A stretch of 64,000 nucleotides of DNA, taken from contig JAFFJZ010000012.1 of the NCBI GenBank assembly GCA_018340375.1, positions 434,001 through 498,000 of the forward strand. Direction: 5' to 3'. Positions within the stretch are counted from its first letter, which is position 1. Every line of letters begins with the position of its first letter. Under the pieces are notes generated by a model that searched no databases, had not been told where the DNA came from, and saw nothing but the letters and a program-made list of their open reading frames with translations. Shown one piece after another: positions 11,797 through 23,989 of this stretch. The DNA is from Gonatopus flavifemur (lineage: Eukaryota; Arthropoda; Insecta; Hymenoptera; Dryinidae). Made by a program: the position numbers and the translations under genes.

Positions 11797-13576
11797 GAAG
11801 TTTGATATTCTTCGATGCAACTCGTTTTCATACTTCAATATTTCCCACCATTCAACAAACCAAAGTTCAGGAATGAATTCACAAAAATTTTGAAAATCAT
11901 AAGTCTCATTGTAATGTTTATTATCGACGTTTTTACTGTGAAGAGAGATTGAATTTTTCCAAAAATTTTTCAATTTCCAACTTTTCCCATGGAATTGCAC
12001 CTTCCTTACCATTTTTCATCAAGTTTCATCAGATCTCATTCACTCCCATTAAATCTCATCGACCCTGTTCTTCTCTTTTCTACAATAGGCTCTCCTCCCC
12101 GGAAAGTGTAGAATGCGGAAATACTCCAAAATTTCCGAAAAATTTCATTAATTCCCATTCAAATCCCCGGAATCTTATCAAGAAGCCCCAAATGCTCCAG
12201 GATTGTAAATGTGTAGGTACATACATACAGCATAACGTACAATCTAAGCGAGGAAAATTTTACGCCAAACTTATGTGCGAATTAGTAGTTGATATAAACT
12301 TTAGAGAGTATTTCACAACAGAGTGTTCACCTGGGATTGTGCCGTGAATATGAATTCAGTGGTGGAATCATTCTTCACTTTCTGTAAAAAATTTGTAAAT
12401 ATGCAAGACAATTTGACATTTCGTCACCGCCATGTTCATTATGAAAATATCGTAAGGTGCAACTGAAGGTTGCGTTTTGAAGTCAAAACGTTTCTTTATC
12501 CTGATATTTATTTAGAATACCAAAATTCTTTTTTATAATCGTGAAATTTTTCAAAATTTCGCGCCATAAGATGCTGTGATAGTACTTCATGTACATGTGG
12601 ATAGGAAAAATATTTCAGCGTAAAAATCATGTTATATTTCTCGTGGACTACTGGTGATTAACTGGAATCAAATCAACGTGCTTGGTTACACAGAGAACGT
12701 GCGAATGACGTCTCAAGATGTTTGAGAACGTCACATGTATGTCCCAAATACGTGCAAATGTCCCAGTTAGTTCTATTCGTGTGCACCGTGTGACGTTCTG
12801 GGAACGTGATCAATAAAGGTTTTCATAACGTTGTGCGAGGCTGCACACATGTTTTTGAAAGTTAGTTTACATGGAAGTGCATTCGGGAAATGTTACGAGT
12901 GCGGTCCGTAGTAGATGGAAAGAATGTGTTGAAAACATATTCAGGGACATCCAAAATGCAGGTACTCTAAATGTTTGGAGAACCGACTTCCAGGAGACCA
13001 ACACACGCAGAACCAAATGCATGTTTTCGAAACGTTCAGAGAACTGTCTGTGCTGTCTGGGAATGAATACAATCTTTTGCTGTATCAGTGAATCAGAGTT
13101 TTGCCAAAAAATTTGGCATGAAATGATAACCAAACTATTCAATCTGAATCCAATTCATTAGAAGTTCCTGTGGGTGCAACACGAGTTTTACCCTGTTGGA
13201 AACTCGGATAGAAATGGATAGGTTCTGAGGTGTTTCCGTTTGAATCTTATTCCTGATCCATTCCCTTTCTAATCCAGCGTCATCCGTGGAACGCATAAAA
13301 ACACCTCAATGAATTTCATCCATTTCTATCCGGTTCTTCATAATTCTGCAGAAGAGCAATTCATCTATTCCAATCCAATTCTTCCCAGAATTGGTATTGT
13401 CCACGTCTATCCATTTTCATCCGATTTCCTCAAAAGGTTCGTACCCATTTCTATTCATTGCACATTTTCGATAGCGCTTTTCACTTATATCCATTCTGAT
13501 TCATATCCACCATTTCATAACGTGTCCGTTTTTATCCGAAATCAATGTTTTTAACTATATTCTCAATGGTTATTAC
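11797..13576. other. No gene recognised; one imperfect inverted repeat
   Basis: The frames at 11949-12347 and 12867-13161 show no family motifs. GGATAGAAATGGATAGG near 13205 recurs inverted near 13320 (CCATTTCTATCCGG) around an AAAACACCTCA block, so a small decayed element is likely there. Confidence 0.35.
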
Positions 13577-14254
13577 TAGGGTTGTGCGGGTACCTGAGTC
13601 ATCGGGTTTTTATCGGGTCGGGTCGGGTCGGGTTTTTCAATTACCCGAGTTTTTCGGGTACCCGATTACATTCGAGTAATTCAAATATAGCAAACGTTTT
13701 CCTCAACAGGAAATATTGTGACAGCAACTCGATCAAGATTGCTGACAGAACATGTGGGAGAGTTGTGCTTCCTCCATTCAAATTTAAAAATATGAAAAAA
13801 GAATGATATTTATAAGAAGAATATTTATTTTCATTGATGTTCAAGATTCTATATTGTGGTTACTAAATACGAAAATAGATAATATATTATTTATGAGATA
13901 TAAATGTGATTATATTTTTTAATTGAATTAAAAAATAAATATAAACATTCCATGAAGCAATTTGGAGATTTCTTAATGCGCTGCATAATCAATTACATGG
14001 AGTAACAACCCTAATAGACTTGTAGTGAATAAGGCATTCTTCATATTAGAATTGAATTCATATGAAATCCCCTTATTCCTACAATCGCTCAAGACAATTT
14101 GTCCTTAAAATATCAATGGCAATGGCAACTTCGAATAGAAGTTGAAAATATTAAATTCAAGCGATTTCATTATATTCGGGTACGCGACTTGGAAAACCCG
14201 ATTTAATCGGGTACCCGACCCGACCCGATAAAAAGTGCTACCCGCACACCCCTA
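13577..14254. mobile_element. hAT-like element with perfect 8-bp target duplication
   Basis: The ends TAGGGTTGTGCGGGTACC and GCTACCCGCACACCCCTA are inverted repeats. GTTATTAC is duplicated exactly at 13569-13576 and 14255-14262. CGGGTCGGGTCGGGT tracts lie just inside both ends. The 678-bp element has no transposase. The right flank is RTE endonuclease coding sequence, so it inserted into that retrotransposon. Confidence 0.8.
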
Positions 14255-15245
14255 GTTATTACCAACACTTTGTTCAAAAATCATCGAAGAAGAATCTATA
14301 CTTGGAAAATGCCAGGAGATACAGCAAGATACCAAATTGATTACATATTAGTAAAACAAAGATTTAGAAATCGAATGAAAAGCTGTGAAACTTATCCAGG
14401 CGCAGATATAGATAGTGATCGCAATATGTTGACGATGAAATGTTCTCTGAAATTCAAAGCTCCGAAGAAGAAAAGCAAAATGCGAAAAAGATGGAATTTG
14501 AAGAATCTCAAACAAAAACAAACACATGAGGCATTTGAAGTGATGTTTGAAAAATTGGAGGATCGACGAAAGGAAGACTTCGAAATGAAGAGTAGATGGA
14601 CTAATATATAAAGGGGAACATAGAACAATGTGCAAATAAAATTTCAAAGAACGATGGAGTAGAAACCATAGATACCGGAAGAAATTCTCGATTTAATTAA
14701 TGAAAGGAGGGAATACAAGAATAAGAGTAGCGAACAAGACCAGCAGGGATACAAGTCACTGAGGAATAAATTAATAATAGAATCAAGAAAAGTTGAAGAA
14801 CAATGGTGAGAACAAAAATGTCAGGATATAGAAATGAGATTATATTTAGGGAAAATAGATGAGGCATATAGAATGGTTGAGAGATTTTTGGACAAATGAA
14901 ATCTAGGAGCAGTAAGATTGAAAATTCTCTTGGGAGACAATTGATAAGAACGGAGGAAAAAATAGAACAATGGATTAATCACTTAGAAGATCAGTATAAA
15001 AGAAGCGATAATATAGGATTCTTAGAGAGGGAGGAAGACGTCGATGAAGAAGAATTGGGAGATTCAATATTGAGATCAGAATTCGACAGGGTTTTGAAGG
15101 GATCGAAAAATAATAAAGCGCCAGGAATAGATGGCATAAGTGCGGACCTTATCAAAGACTCCAGTCAAAAAACCCATGACGCACTGTCTGAAGTGGTCAG
15201 AGATATGTACGAAAATGGAGAAGTACCGAAAGATTTCCAAAAGAA
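14255..15245 (+). pseudogene. RTE-type retrotransposon: endonuclease end and start of reverse transcriptase
   Basis: The frame reads VITNTLFKNHRRRIYTWK, PGDTARYQIDYILVKQRFRN and YPGADIDSD, typical of the endonuclease of RTE-like elements (often annotated as craniofacial development protein 2-like). After several frame breaks the RT N-terminus follows: EFDRVLKGSKNNKAPGIDGI and GEVPKDFQK. The catalytic SDH of the endonuclease reads SDR here (CGC codon). Reading stops near 14611 and the frame changes before 14896. The 5' part is cut off by the hAT-like insertion and the 3' part by the insertion at 15246. The element is dead. Confidence 0.8.
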
Positions 15246-16625
15246 TAAAAAACTCTGGCACAAAGCCTTCCTCGTTTTTGTCGAACTAACATCCGAAATG
15301 TTTCATTTATATATTCTAATTATTGGGTAAAGTTAAAAAAAACAAGGCCCTCAAAAAAGTATTCAAATCATCAATTTCAAAGAAACAAAAATTTGATTTC
15401 TCTCAACCGAATTGGCTGAAACTCAGATAGGGTCATTATAAGATCATTGCCGAAGTCTGGTATAAATTTCATAAGGATCCGATGAGTGCAAAATGGAACA
15501 TGTGCGTTTACAAAATGCACTTATGTAAAAAAACACGTGATTTGTTGATATCCAATGAGACTAGGAATTCCCACATATTATACTTTGAATTCCAATCGAG
15601 GGGGATATCAGCGGCCCCTGACGATGCAACCAGAGCCAAATCTTTTTTGAAAAATTATTCCAAAATGGGGCAATAAGGAGAAAATATCGCTCTGTACAGG
15701 TCTTCTTTATCAATTGAAACGGGTCTGTATAGAGCCATATTTTGATTTCATTGCTTCATTTACGCATAATTTGTCAGAATAGTTTTGGTTGGGTCCTTCT
15801 CCAACCAATGGGTCTGGTTGCCTCTTCAGGAGTCGCTGTTTTATCACCTAACACTCATGCATGTCCCCAACCAACGGTCCACTCAAAATTCATGTCAAAC
15901 ACTGACATGAAAGGTATGAGAAATTAATACAAAAGTGTTATGTCTACATTGAAAATCTATCAATTTTACACAAAATTTTCCTACTGTGCAGTCTTGATCC
16001 TGTCTCGACTTTTGTGCACTATAGTTTTGACTTCATCTTTTCTTGATTTTCGAGACAAAACAAGACAAGACATTATTAAGACAATTCTTGGTCTTATGTC
16101 CATCCTCACTAATTCAACATTTGTGTAAGATTGGTCTACGAGCGAATTTGGTGAAAGAAGCTTATCAAAACCCATTAATGAAATTTCTTGAGATTCATAT
16201 CCTACAACTGAAAACCTAGTGAATTGAATATTCTCAAAGTTCCATGCCATTCGGATGATACGAACATGAAGGAAAAATGCTTGTAAAATATTGGCAAACG
16301 ATGAGGATTGCAAAAACGAAAATTTCCACAATTTTCAACCGATTCGGATGTCACTCATATGGAACCACTATGGGGTCATAACTAGAAAGTGGTATAAGTT
16401 TCATTACAATCGAATAATAGGAAACTGAGATACGCGCGGTCGCAAAAATCACCTTTTTTTATAACATTTTCCCCCGTCCCTCCAGTGATTCAGTAAGGAT
16501 CAGGTTGCAACTTATATGGAACCACTATCGACACTACGTATAACTATGGTGAAAATTTCATGAAGATCGGATAATACACGGAGAATAGTATATTGTTCAT
16601 CAAGGGGGGAAAGTGGGAAATTTCC

Positions 16626-16681
16626 GACGAGTGTGAAGTTTGTCTTTCCGAGCCGAAGGCGAGGGAGACAATCACACGATT
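16626..16681 (+). repeat. 56-bp segment between GGAAATTTCC palindromes, orientation 1
   Basis: The segment starts GACGAGTGTGAAG and ends TCACACGATT. It is flanked by the palindromic 10-mer GGAAATTTCC on each side. The same 56 bases occur in exact reverse complement at 19632-19687. A related element has a single GGAAATTTCC and no segment at 32552-32561. Confidence 0.85.
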
Positions 16682-16922
16682 GGAAATTTCCCACTTCTCC
16701 CCGAGGTGAACATACTATTTTTTCCCACAACCGCAAGGGAAGTGAAAATCATCTGTTTAATTGCATATAAAATATTCATATGCATATTTCAGGACGAAAA
16801 GATAGTTTGTATTTTCCTCCCGCTGTGACACATTCGCTTGGAATTCAGCACTTTCTCTCCTAAAAATAGGTCAGGAAACATCAACTTTCCGTGAAGGTGT
16901 GGGGAAAAAGAATATAATAATA

Positions 16923-17170
16923 CACTGTAAAAAAAAGTTGTTGAATTCCAAACAAAAATGCTTGGAAAGTTACAAACTTGGTTTGGAAAAATAATTTCCG
17001 AACCTTTTTTGTAAATTGCCGAACAAAAGTTTGTGAATTCTCAAAAATCTCCGTGGAATCACAAAATTTTTTGAATGTTTACAAACTTTTGTTTGGTAAT
17101 TTACAAAAAAAGTTTGTGTAAAAAACTGCCAAACTTCTTTGGCAGTTTAAGAAGTATATTTTTTACAGTG
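16923..17170. mobile_element. TA element, CACTGTAAAAAA ends (copy 1)
   Basis: CACTGTAAAAAAAAG and TTTTTTACAGTG are terminal inverted repeats, with TA on each side. The body is made of AAACTT/AAGTTTG palindromes. It lies inside the duplicated unit. Confidence 0.7.
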
Positions 17171-17536
17171 TAGTCATCAAACAAAGTATAGTAATCAAAG
17201 GACATAATTCATTATGATGTCAAGTACTATACATCTATCAGTGCTTAGCAGAAATATAGTGACTATTACGAGAGTTATGATGTATTGTCATATACCGACT
17301 GTCATTCATCGTCATAATGAACCATATCCTCCGATTACTATATTTGTATGAAAATGGTTATCATATTTGTTCTCCGCGTAGAAACGGAGAATATGGGCGG
17401 TCGCAAAAAACCTCACATACAGGAAACAACAAAACCGAAAATTTTCCCGAAGTTTTAAGGAACAGTTTGGTCTGAGAGACTTTGAGTTTAGAGACAAAAA
17501 AATTTTCGGCTCCTCGAAACGATCAGAAAGCTTCCC

Positions 17537-18251
17537 TCTAACGAGGAAGCAATTGTCGCCATTCCGAAGAAATAAGGAGCAGACAAATGCGACGGCTACA
17601 GAACGATTAGTTTCACTTCACATACCTCGGAAATACTGACAAACATCACATACAGGAGGATAGGGAATAAAATGGAGTAGATTAGCAGAAGATCAGTTCG
17701 GTTTTGGGAAGAATAGGGGAACGCGAGAAGCAATATAGTAGAGAGAAGACTGGAGTTAAGAAAGTCTGTGTATATAGGTTTTGTAGATACACTGAGAGAA
17801 ATAATTACTAATACCAAGAAAACGTATTCTTGAATATTTTTAAGAATACATATTCTCGATTACAGCTGATATGTTGGAAGCTCAAGTGGAATTCCCTTGG
17901 ATCGAGAAAATATTTTTTCAATTCAAGAAATACATCCTTAGTTCTAAGAAAATTTTCTTGTATCAAGAGTACAGATTTTTTAAGAAATCGATTTCTTGAA
18001 ACATCACAATATGTTATTGGTGATAATAATTATTTTTTCCAGTGTATACGAAAAGCATTCGATAATGTTGATTGGGAGAAAATGTTCCCGATTTTGAAAA
18101 GGGTAGGAATCAATTTCAAGGATAGGAGAATAATATATGAATTATATAAGAATCAAACCGCAATAATAGAAATAGAGGGTCCAAAAGGAGAAGCACAAAT
18201 TAAAAGAGGGGTGAGACAAGGATGCTCACTACCGCCGTTGATTTTCAATTT
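17537..18251 (+). pseudogene. RTE reverse transcriptase, copy 1 (interrupted)
   Basis: The frame around 17537-17789 gives GADKCDGYRTISF and the start of motif A. After the inserted element at 17790-18044 it continues as KAFDNVDWEKMFPILKR, EIEGPKGEAQIKRGVRQGCS and PPLIFNL, which are RT motifs A to B of RTE-type enzymes. It ends abruptly at 18251 after IFNL, where the tandem duplication breaks. Stop codons occur in the 5' half. Confidence 0.8.
17790..18044. mobile_element. TA element inserted in RT motif A (copy 1)
   Basis: The 255-bp element starts CACTGAGAGAAATAATTA and ends TAATTATTTTTTCCAGTG. The TA at 17788-17789 is duplicated at 18045-18046. It separates FVD from KAFDNVDW, the catalytic aspartate block of the RT. 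Confidence 0.8.
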
Positions 18252-19631
18252 ATCAACTAAAATTAATCTATAGGCTAGCAAATGTGCACAGAGCCTTCAT
18301 TTTTGAATCCGTATTCACTTTAACATCCGAAATGTTTCCCCACCCTGTATATTCTAATTATTGGGTAAAGTTAAAAAAAACAAAGCCCTCAAAAAAGTAT
18401 TCAAATCATCAATTTCAAAGGAACAAAAATTTGATTTCTCTCAACCGAATTGGGTGAAACTCAGATAGGGTCATTATAAGACCATTGCTGAAGTCTGGTA
18501 TAAATTTCATAAAGATTCGATGAGTGCAAAAATGCACCTATGTAAAAAAACACGTGATTTGTTGATATCCAATGAGACTAGGAATTCCCACATATTATAC
18601 TTTGAATTCCAATCGAGGGGGATATCAGCGGCCCCTGACGATGCAACCAGAGCCAAATCTTTTGTGAAAAATTATTCCAAAATGGGGCAATAAGGAGAAA
18701 ATATCGCTCTGTACAGGTCTTCTTTATCAATTGAAAAGGGTCTGTATAGAGCCATATTTTGATTTCATTGCTTCATTTACGCATAATTTGTCAGAATAGT
18801 TTTGGTTGGGTCCTTCTCCAACCAATGGGTCTGGTTGCCTCTTCAGGAGTCGCTGTTTTATCACCTAACACTCATGCATGTCCCCAACCAACGGTCCACT
18901 CAAAATTCATGTCAAACACTGACATGAAAGGTATGAGAAATTAATACAAAAGTCTTATGTCTACATTGAAAATCTATCAATTTTACACAAAATTTTCCTA
19001 CTGTGCAGTCTTGATCCTGTCTCGACTTTTGTGCACTATAGTTTTGCCTTCATCTTTTCTTGATTTTCGAGACAAAACAAGACAAGACATTATCAAGACA
19101 ATTCTTGGTCTTATGTCCATTCTCACTAATTCAACATTTGTGTAAGATTGGTCTACGAGCGAATTTGGTGAAAGAAGCCTATCAAAACCCTTTAATGAAA
19201 TTTCTTGAGATTCATATCCTACAACTGAAAACCTAGTGAATTGAATATTCTCAAAGTTCCATGCCATTCGGATGATACGAAAATGAAGGAAAAATGCTTG
19301 TAAAATATTGGCAAACGATGAGGATTGCAAAAACGAAAATTTCCACAATTTTCAACCGATTCGGATGTCACTCATATGGAACCACTATGGGGTCATAACT
19401 AGAAAGTGGTATAAGTTTCATTACAATCGAATAATAGGAAACTGAGATACGCGCGGTCGCAAAAATCACCTTTTTTTATAACATTTTCCCCCGTCCCTCC
19501 AGTGATTCAGTAAGGATCAGGTTGCAACTTATATGGAACCACTATCGACACTACGTATAACTATGGTGAAAATTTCATGAAGATCGGATAATACACGGAG
19601 AATAGTATATTGTTCATCAAGGGATATTTCC

Positions 19632-19687
19632 AATCGTGTGATTGTCTCCCTCGCCTTCGGCTCGGAAAGACAAACTTCACACTCGTC
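19632..19687 (-). repeat. 56-bp segment, orientation 2 (inverted)
   Basis: Exact reverse complement of 16626-16681 in an otherwise direct repeat. The left flanking palindrome is eroded (ATATTTCC); the right GGAAATTTCC is intact. Confidence 0.85.
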
Positions 19688-19928
19688 GGAAATTTCCCAC
19701 TTCTCCCCGAGGTGAACATACTATTTTTTCCCACAACCGCAAGGGAAGTGAAAATCATCTGTTTAATTGCATATAAAATATTCATATGCATATTTCAGGA
19801 CGAAAAGATAGTTTGTATTTTCCTCCCGCTGTGACACATTCGCTTGGAATTCAGCACTTTCTCTCCTAAAAATAGGTCAGGAAACATCAACTTTCCGTGA
19901 AGGTGTGGGGAAAAAGAATATAATAATA

Positions 19929-20176
19929 CACTGTAAAAAAAAGTTGTTGAATTCCAAACAAAAATGCTTGGAAAGTTACAAACTTGGTTTGGAAAAATAA
20001 TTTCCGAACCTTTTTTGTAAATTGCCGAACAGAAGTTTGTGAATTCTCAAAAATCTTCGTGGAATCACAAAATTTTTTGAATGTTTACAAACTTCTGTTT
20101 GGTAATTTACAAAAAAAGTTTGTGTAAAAAACTGCCAAACTTCTTTGGCAGTTTAAGAAGTATATTTTTTACAGTG
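19929..20176. mobile_element. TA element, CACTGTAAAAAA ends (copy 2)
   Basis: Duplicate of the element at 16923-17170, carried along with the tandem duplication. TA flanks both ends. Confidence 0.7.
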
Positions 20177-20557
20177 TAGTCATCAGACAAACTATAGTAA
20201 TCAAAGGACATAATTCATTATGATGTCAAGTACTATACATCTATCAGTGCTTAGCAGAAATATAGTGACTATTACGAGAGTTATGATGTATTGTCATATA
20301 CCGACTGTCATTCATCGTCATAATGAACCATATCCTTCGATTACTATATTTGTATGAAAATGGTTATCATATTTGTTCTCCGCGTAGAAACGGAGAATAT
20401 GGGCGGTCGCAAAAAACCTCACATACAGGAAGAATCCAGACAGACAGACACAAAACCGGAAATTTTCTCGAAGTTTCAAGGAACATTTTGGTCTGAGAGA
20501 CTTTGAGTTTAGAGACAAAAAAATTTTCGGCTCCTCGAAACGATCAGAAAGCTTCCC

Positions 20558-21580
20558 TCTAACGAGGAAGCAATTGTCGCCATTCCGAAGAAATAAGGAG
20601 CAGACAAATGCGACGGCTACAGAACGATTAGTTTCACTTCACATACCTCGGAAATACTGACAAACATCACATACAGGAGGATAGGGAATAAAATGGAGTA
20701 GATTAGCAGAAGATCAGTTCGGTTTTGGGAAGAATAGGGGAACGCGAGAAGCAATATAGTAGAGAGAAGACTGGAGTTAAGAAAGTCTGTGTATATAGGT
20801 TTTGTAGATACACTGAGAGAAATAATTACTAATACCAAGAAAACGTATTCTTGAATATTTTTAAGAATACATATTCTCGATTACAGCTGATATGTTGGAA
20901 GCTCAAGTGGAATTCCCTTGGATCGAGAAAATATTTTTTCAATTCAAGAAATACATCCTTAGTTCTAAGAAAATTTTCTTGTATCAAGAGTACAGATTTT
21001 TTAAGAAATCGATTTCTTGAAACATCACAATATGTTATTGGTGATAATAATTATTTTTTCCAGTGTATACGAAAAGCATTCGATAATGTTGATTGGGAGA
21101 AAATGTTCCCGATTTTGAAAAGGGTAGGAATCAATTTCAAGGATAGGAGAATAATATATGAATTATATAAGAATCAAACCGCAATAATAGAAATAGAGGG
21201 TCCAAAAGGAGAAGCACAAATTAAAAGAGGGGTGAGACAAGGATGCTCACTACCGCCGTTGATTTTCAATTTGTATATAAAAGAAGCGATGAACGAAGTG
21301 AAGGAGCAGGTGCAATCGTAATGAGGACAAAACAAAATTCATGATTTGTACAACAGCGAGAACATCAAGAAGAACGAAAATCAAAATAGATGCAGAGACA
21401 ATTCAGCAAGTGAAAGAATTTCAATATCTAGGAAGCATAATTACAGAAAACGGTAAAAGCGAAAGAGATATAAGAGCAAGAATAGCACAAGGAAAACAGG
21501 CTTTTTACCAAAATAAACAGTTATTATGCTCAAAGAATATTAGCTTAGCAGTAAGGAAGAAACCCTTGAAGAGTTACGTT
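20558..21580 (+). pseudogene. RTE reverse transcriptase, copy 2 and C-terminal part
   Basis: This copy repeats the RT block and continues past IFNL into YIKEAMNEVKEQVQS. It then jumps to NEDKTKFMICTTARTS, followed by TIQQVKEFQYLGSIITENGK and RKKPLKSY. The stretch that should carry the FADD catalytic box is missing at about 21303-21320, so the RT lost motif C by an internal deletion. The C-terminal part ends near 21580, where an element rich in GAATATTC begins. A TA element interrupts motif A as in copy 1. Confidence 0.8.
20811..21065. mobile_element. TA element in RT motif A (copy 2)
   Basis: Duplicate of 17790-18044 at the same site, with identical ends and TA flanks. The shared position shows it was inserted before the tandem duplication. 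Confidence 0.8.
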
Positions 21581-22295
21581 GAGGATATTCGAATATTCTA
21601 TGGAGATTCTTATTTCGTGCGAATATATTCTACGCACATTCTCATAATGTTTGAACGGGACTGTTTCAAATATTCTCAGGATATGATGCCACGGATATTG
21701 TGGGAATATGAGAAAAAAACGCTGTTATAATAAGAATTCCCGTCAATATAAACTTCTGCATGTCAACGAAAACTACTTCACAATCAATTTTTTTTATCAT
21801 TAGATATCTGTAATCATGAATGGTTAGCAATATTATGAATTCACATAGATGGATGAGATATTTATAATCGCAACAGGCAATCATAATATATACGGTATTT
21901 CTCAATATTTTATTACACTTTTGAGGATTATTTTTCACACATGGCACTCTCAGAGAACATTTGCGATATTAAAATACACTACCATAGATTTATCATTCCC
22001 AAAACACAAATTGAAATGATAGATTGTCCAAGGGTCTGTGGCCTGTCAACAACATTATCCGCCATTAATGGATTCATGTCATCACGATATCTGCGCATGC
22101 GCTGTTCATCAATCTCCCTACAAACTTTGTACGCATATTGTACGAACGTTCCTAGAATATTCGGAACAGTCTCATTCAAATGCTCTAAGAATATTCTAAG
22201 AATATTTACAAATCTCCTACGCTCTTTGTGAGAATATTCGATCAAGTACATTTTACGGATGTTGTGAGAATATTCTCAGAATATTCTGTGTTACA
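21581..22295. mobile_element. Element with GAATATTC-rich inverted ends
   Basis: The left end carries AGAATATTCTATGG and GAATATATTC blocks. The right end (22140-22295) carries CTAAGAATATTCTAAG and TGTGAGAATATTCTCAG. The ends are related in inverted orientation. It truncates the RTE C-terminus. No protein is recognised in it. Confidence 0.45.
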
Positions 22296-22312
22296 TGGGT
22301 GGTTATTTTATA

Positions 22313-22680
22313 AGCATAAAATTCAGCTATTTTGTTCATGCTAATAAATATGTTTTCGAAATTTGATCCGTTTATAGAAACAAAACGAGAATTAAAACTC
22401 ACGAAATCTGATAAATCATCGTTACATATCTTCTCGAATCAACTCTTCGCCCCTGGAAACATCGTTTGAATAATGTACTGCAAGATTTTTGGGCTTTAAT
22501 AGTTGAATATTATGTTATTCGATTGTTAATTAGTTTCAATAGAAGAGTCAAACTTCAGCAATGAATTACCTCATTAAAAATTCTAATTTATAATCAAAGA
22601 AGAATTTTAGTCAATAAACTGCCATCCTGATCATTCTTGTCAATACCACGTTTGATGAAATCAAAATTTGATACATGTGT
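22313..22680 (+). repeat. Dispersed repeat, fragment C
   Basis: Closely related to 31680-31990 in the same orientation and to the complement of 6280-6660. It includes the TACTGCAAGATTTTTGGGC block. Confidence 0.75.
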
Positions 22681-22689
22681 TTTTTGAAA

Positions 22690-23655
22690 TACAGGGCCAT
22701 CACTGATCAAAAAATAGCAATGAAATGGGCCATCATTGGAAAACGATTGAAAAATGTGTTTGTCAATGTTGCGCCAATGATAAAACTGTAGAAAATGATT
22801 GACCCGAAATGCGCATTCGAAATGCTCTAGTTATGGACGAGTTTTGTAACGTTCAACTAGCCAGATACTAGACACTCGCAAGTACCTTGCCAGAACCCTA
22901 CGAGGCACTTGCAAGCGTCTACCCAGGTAGGAATGTTCTATTGAATCCTTTTACGAATGGTGCAATTTCTGATTGAATCTCATTGAATTTCATTGAAACC
23001 CATTAATTTTCAATGAGATTCTATAGATTATTTATAACAGTTTTTGGCTCACAAAACTCCCCAAGGCTTGGCAATCTATAAATATTCAATGTTGATTAAC
23101 AACAAAAATAATGTTGCACGGATATCTGTGTCCAACGAATTTAGGTTGTCAGCCTACCATTGATTTACAATTCCGCCAGGCTTGGTGCTTGCTGGGCTCA
23201 TCCTTGGTTCAACATTGACCGAAAGTTAGATTCTATCGAGAGTGAGGATCAGTTGAAACGTGATTGAATATTGCCACACACTTTGCTCCAGTCTGGATAA
23301 AAATTATAGCGTCGATCATGGTGTGATAGTATGGCTCGATATTGGCATGCTCCTTAATTTTAACTTTTGATGAAATTTTTTAGATGAATTTTTTGCATAC
23401 TTTCAAACCCCTGAAAATATACCCCCTACATTCACCCTTGCATTTTGAAAGACAATCAGATGGACTTTACTGTTTTCCTTCGTAACTAACTGTCTGGTCC
23501 CTCATCGTGTAGAGATTTGAACTCTCCGGTTCGCTAGAATTTCTAAAAAATTCTATGACGAGATGGGAGTTTAATCCGTCATATCGAAAACTGATCATAC
23601 GAATTTAGTGAATCGAGTACTGACTGACTGGAATTATCCAAATTACTTCATTATA
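22690..23655. other. No gene; CCAAGGCTTGG-type repeat sequence
   Basis: CCCAAGGCTTGGCAATC and related CCAGGCTTGG blocks match material at 24440-25660 and 40660-40800, so this is repetitive. No protein motif seen. Confidence 0.45.
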
Positions 23656-23989
23656 CAGGGTGGACCATTTTAAATGATATAGTCAAATATCTCGGAAACC
23701 AGAAAAGGTTTAGGGTTCCAAGGGGGAAGTATGATGCTGACCTTGAAAAATCCCTCACAGGTCATTTTGGATGTCATTCAGGGGTCAAAATGATTTTTTT
23801 TAATTGAACCCCCATTTTTTTTACCATGGCATGTGAGAGCTGGTTTCAAACCCTTTACGAAAAATTGGTCATGGACCCCCTTCCACCTGTTCGGGTGCGA
23901 GTGATGGACCATCGAAGTTATTGGTGACCACGCGTGCGGTCTGGGGCCATCGAGGGGGTGATTGCATGGATGGTCATGATGATCCCAGC

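Larger units (their letters stand above)
15246..17536. mobile_element. Composite insertion splitting the RTE reverse transcriptase (copy 1)
   Basis: RTE coding sequence stops at VPKDFQK and resumes at about 17537 with GADKCDGYRTISF. The intervening 2.3 kb is a mosaic. One part has TCAGCGGCCCCTGACGATGC sequences also used as ends by the element at 26476. A hairpin element begins near 16576 (CACGGAGAATAGTATATTG), and a TA element occupies 16923-17170. None of the frames in it resembles a protein. It is repeated almost intact at about 18321-20557. Confidence 0.6.
15287..18251 (+). repeat. Tandem duplication, unit 1 (~3 kb)
   Basis: The unit from TAACATCCGAAATG to GATTTTCAATTT is repeated at 18321-21272 with few substitutions. 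It contains the composite insertion, RTE reverse transcriptase and the nested TA elements. Offsets between matching points shift from 3034 to about 3021 because of small indels. Confidence 0.9.
18321..21272 (+). repeat. Tandem duplication, unit 2
   Basis: Second copy of the unit at 15287-18251. Differences include loss of about 24 bp near 18530, an added CAGACAGACAGACAC run near 20445, and the inverted 56-bp segment. About 70 bp separate the units. Confidence 0.9.

Noticed and set aside
15981..16331. Minus-strand 116-codon frame, repeated at 18998-19348
   Set aside because: Lies in non-coding repeat sequence; conserved only through the recent tandem duplication, no protein motif.
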